Positions 63,071 to 64,000 of a DNA stretch of 64,000 nucleotides are shown here, one piece after another. The stretch lies in contig JAPKHC010000003.1 in the NCBI GenBank assembly GCA_026647215.1, positions 62,001-126,000 on the forward strand, given 5' to 3'. The stretch is from F1-120-MAGs118 sp013360535 (GTDB taxonomy: Bacteria > Planctomycetota > UBA1135 > GCA-002686595). Made by a program: the position numbers and the translations under genes. Positions within the stretch are counted from its first letter, which is position 1. Every line of letters starts with the position of its first letter. Below the pieces are notes generated by a model. The model had not been told where the DNA came from, searched no databases, and saw only the letters and a program-made list of their open reading frames with translations.

Positions 63071-64000
63071 GCGTCCCCGATCGGTGGCAGTTCCGGCGCG
63101 CGGATGCGGCGCTTGCGTTCGGTGAGCGACAGCAGGAACGCTTCGAGGTCGCTCTTCTCCTCCTGCGTGAGGTCGAGGCGCTGCAGGATCGGCGACTTCA
63201 CGGGGAAGAGCGGGTCCGCCTTCTGCTCTTCCGTCGGTTCGACGCGCGGCATCCCCGCGGAGTACATGTTGATCACGCCCTTGAGCTCGAACAGGCCGTT
63301 GTGCATGTACGGGCCCGTGCGGCCGAGGTTGCGCAAGCTCGGCGTGCGGAAGCGGCCGACATCGGCAGGTTCCTTGGTGACGTTGTAGCGGCCGAGGTCC
63401 TCGAGCTCGCGGCCGTAGTACGTGAGCCCGAGGTTGTGGAACTGCTCGTCGGTGAGGAGCGGCCCGTTGTGGCAGTTGATGCAGCGTGCCTTGGTGCGGA
63501 AGAGGTGCAGCCCACGCACGGCGGAGTCGGAGAGCGCCGCGCGATCGCCCGAGAGGAAGTGGTCGAAGTCGCTCGAGCCGTCGCTCACCAGCGTGCGCTC
63601 GAAGGCCGCGATCGCCTGCAGGATGCGCTCGAGCGAGACCTCGTCGGTGCCGAAGGCCGCGGCAAAGCGCTCGCGATAGCCCTTCGACGACTTCACCGTC
63701 GCGACGATCACCTCCGGCTCGTTGCCCATCTCGCGCGCGTTGGCGAGCACCATGTCCGCCTGCGCCTCGAGCGAGTCCGCGCGCCCGTCCCAGAACCACG
63801 CCTTGCGCTGGCCGACGTTCCACAGGGTCGGCGCGTTGCGCGCCAGCGGCAGCGCTCCGTGGCCGAAGCTCGTCGCGCGCCCGTCGCCGAAGCCCAGTTC
63901 CGCGTCGTGGCAGCTCGCGCAGGCCATCTGGCCCGTGCCCGAGAGCCGCCCGTCGAAGAACAGCATCTGCCCGAGGTCCACCCGCGCCTGCGCCTGCGCG
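63067..64000 (-). CDS. Di-heme cytochrome c peroxidase/MauG family, truncated by the window edge
   Basis: The C-terminal ~310 residues are present; the frame stays open to base 64000, so the start and signal peptide lie outside. Two c-type heme sites are visible: CASCH in the N-terminal domain and CINCH in the C-terminal one. Family motifs LGQMLFFDGRLS, ELGFGDGRATSFG, FWDGRADSLEAQA, FRTPSLRNLGRTGPYMHNG and LTQEEKSDLEAFLLSLT are intact. Periplasmic reduction of H2O2, or a MauG-like oxidation, is expected. Its stop overlaps the start of the small membrane gene. Confidence 0.93.
   Translation of the reverse strand, partial: AQAQARVDLGQMLFFDGRLSGTGQMACASCHDAELGFGDGRATSFGHGALPLARNAPTLWNVGQRKAWFWDGRADSLEAQADMVLANAREMGNEPEVIVATVKSSKGYRERFAAAFGTDEVSLERILQAIAAFERTLVSDGSSDFDHFLSGDRAALSDSAVRGLHLFRTKARCINCHNGPLLTDEQFHNLGLTYYGRELEDLGRYNVTKEPADVGRFRTPSLRNLGRTGPYMHNGLFELKGVINMYSAGMPRVEPTEEQKADPLFPVKSPILQRLDLTQEEKSDLEAFLLSLTERKRRIRAPELPPIGDA

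Overview
The window reads as a chromosomal stretch of a very GC-rich Planctomycetota-type bacterium. This is inferred from gene content, not from a marker gene, because no rRNA or tRNA was found. Pointers are: a Ser/Thr kinase with a long TPR tail and a DWG activation motif; a gluzincin of the DUF1570/peptidase-MA type; a small membrane protein starting with an NPYRAP motif; an ECF sigma factor fused to a membrane anchor and a large exported region; many secreted beta-propeller proteins; and sparse use of Shine-Dalgarno sites. Almost every position is ordinary coding sequence. I saw no prophage, IS element, CRISPR array or secondary-metabolite cluster.

Layout. 0-3 kb: a tandem hairpin repeat, a MinD/ParA-type ATPase and pyruvate kinase (minus). 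3-9.8 kb (plus): an exported Met-rich acidic protein, a secreted TPR metallopeptidase, a DUF309 protein and a secreted propeller protein. 9.9-13 kb: a Ser/Thr kinase-TPR protein. 13-17 kb: an unknown protein coupled to pyroglutamyl peptidase, facing an AtuA-family two-gene unit followed by phosphate acetyltransferase. 17-21 kb: an LRR protein diverging from an ABC exporter pair, closed by a perfect 58-bp inverted repeat. 21-28 kb: lipoproteins, an RTX-like protein, an FG-GAP lipoprotein, an SGNH esterase, a class C beta-lactamase-fold hydrolase and a triple CCxxC-repeat protein. 28-32.6 kb (minus): an outer-membrane barrel plus a Zn/Mn ABC importer, flanked by two Cys-rich exported proteins. 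33-39.7 kb: a c-di-GMP phosphodiesterase (degenerate GGDEF, intact EAL), then an ArsR-methyltransferase regulator and full-length cobalamin-dependent methionine synthase. 39.9-48.8 kb: three large secreted propeller proteins around a cytochrome bd-like/cytochrome c operon. 48.8-54.9 kb: an acyltransferase, the sigma-factor fusion, a broken cysD and a winged-helix regulator. 55-61 kb: two glycosyltransferases, a sulfotransferase and class I fructose-bisphosphate aldolase. 61-64 kb: STAS and anti-sigma-kinase proteins, a truncated vWA remnant, a small membrane protein and a di-heme cytochrome c peroxidase that runs off the right edge.

The most unusual items are: the membrane-tethered ECF sigma fusion (50730-53705); a C-terminal domain shared by four exported proteins; the internally deleted cysD; two families of sequence-conserved intergenic hairpins, one a perfect 58-bp palindrome; a recurrent TAnnnT element a few bases before start codons, suggesting leaderless transcription; and the paired bd-like/cytochrome c respiratory genes.
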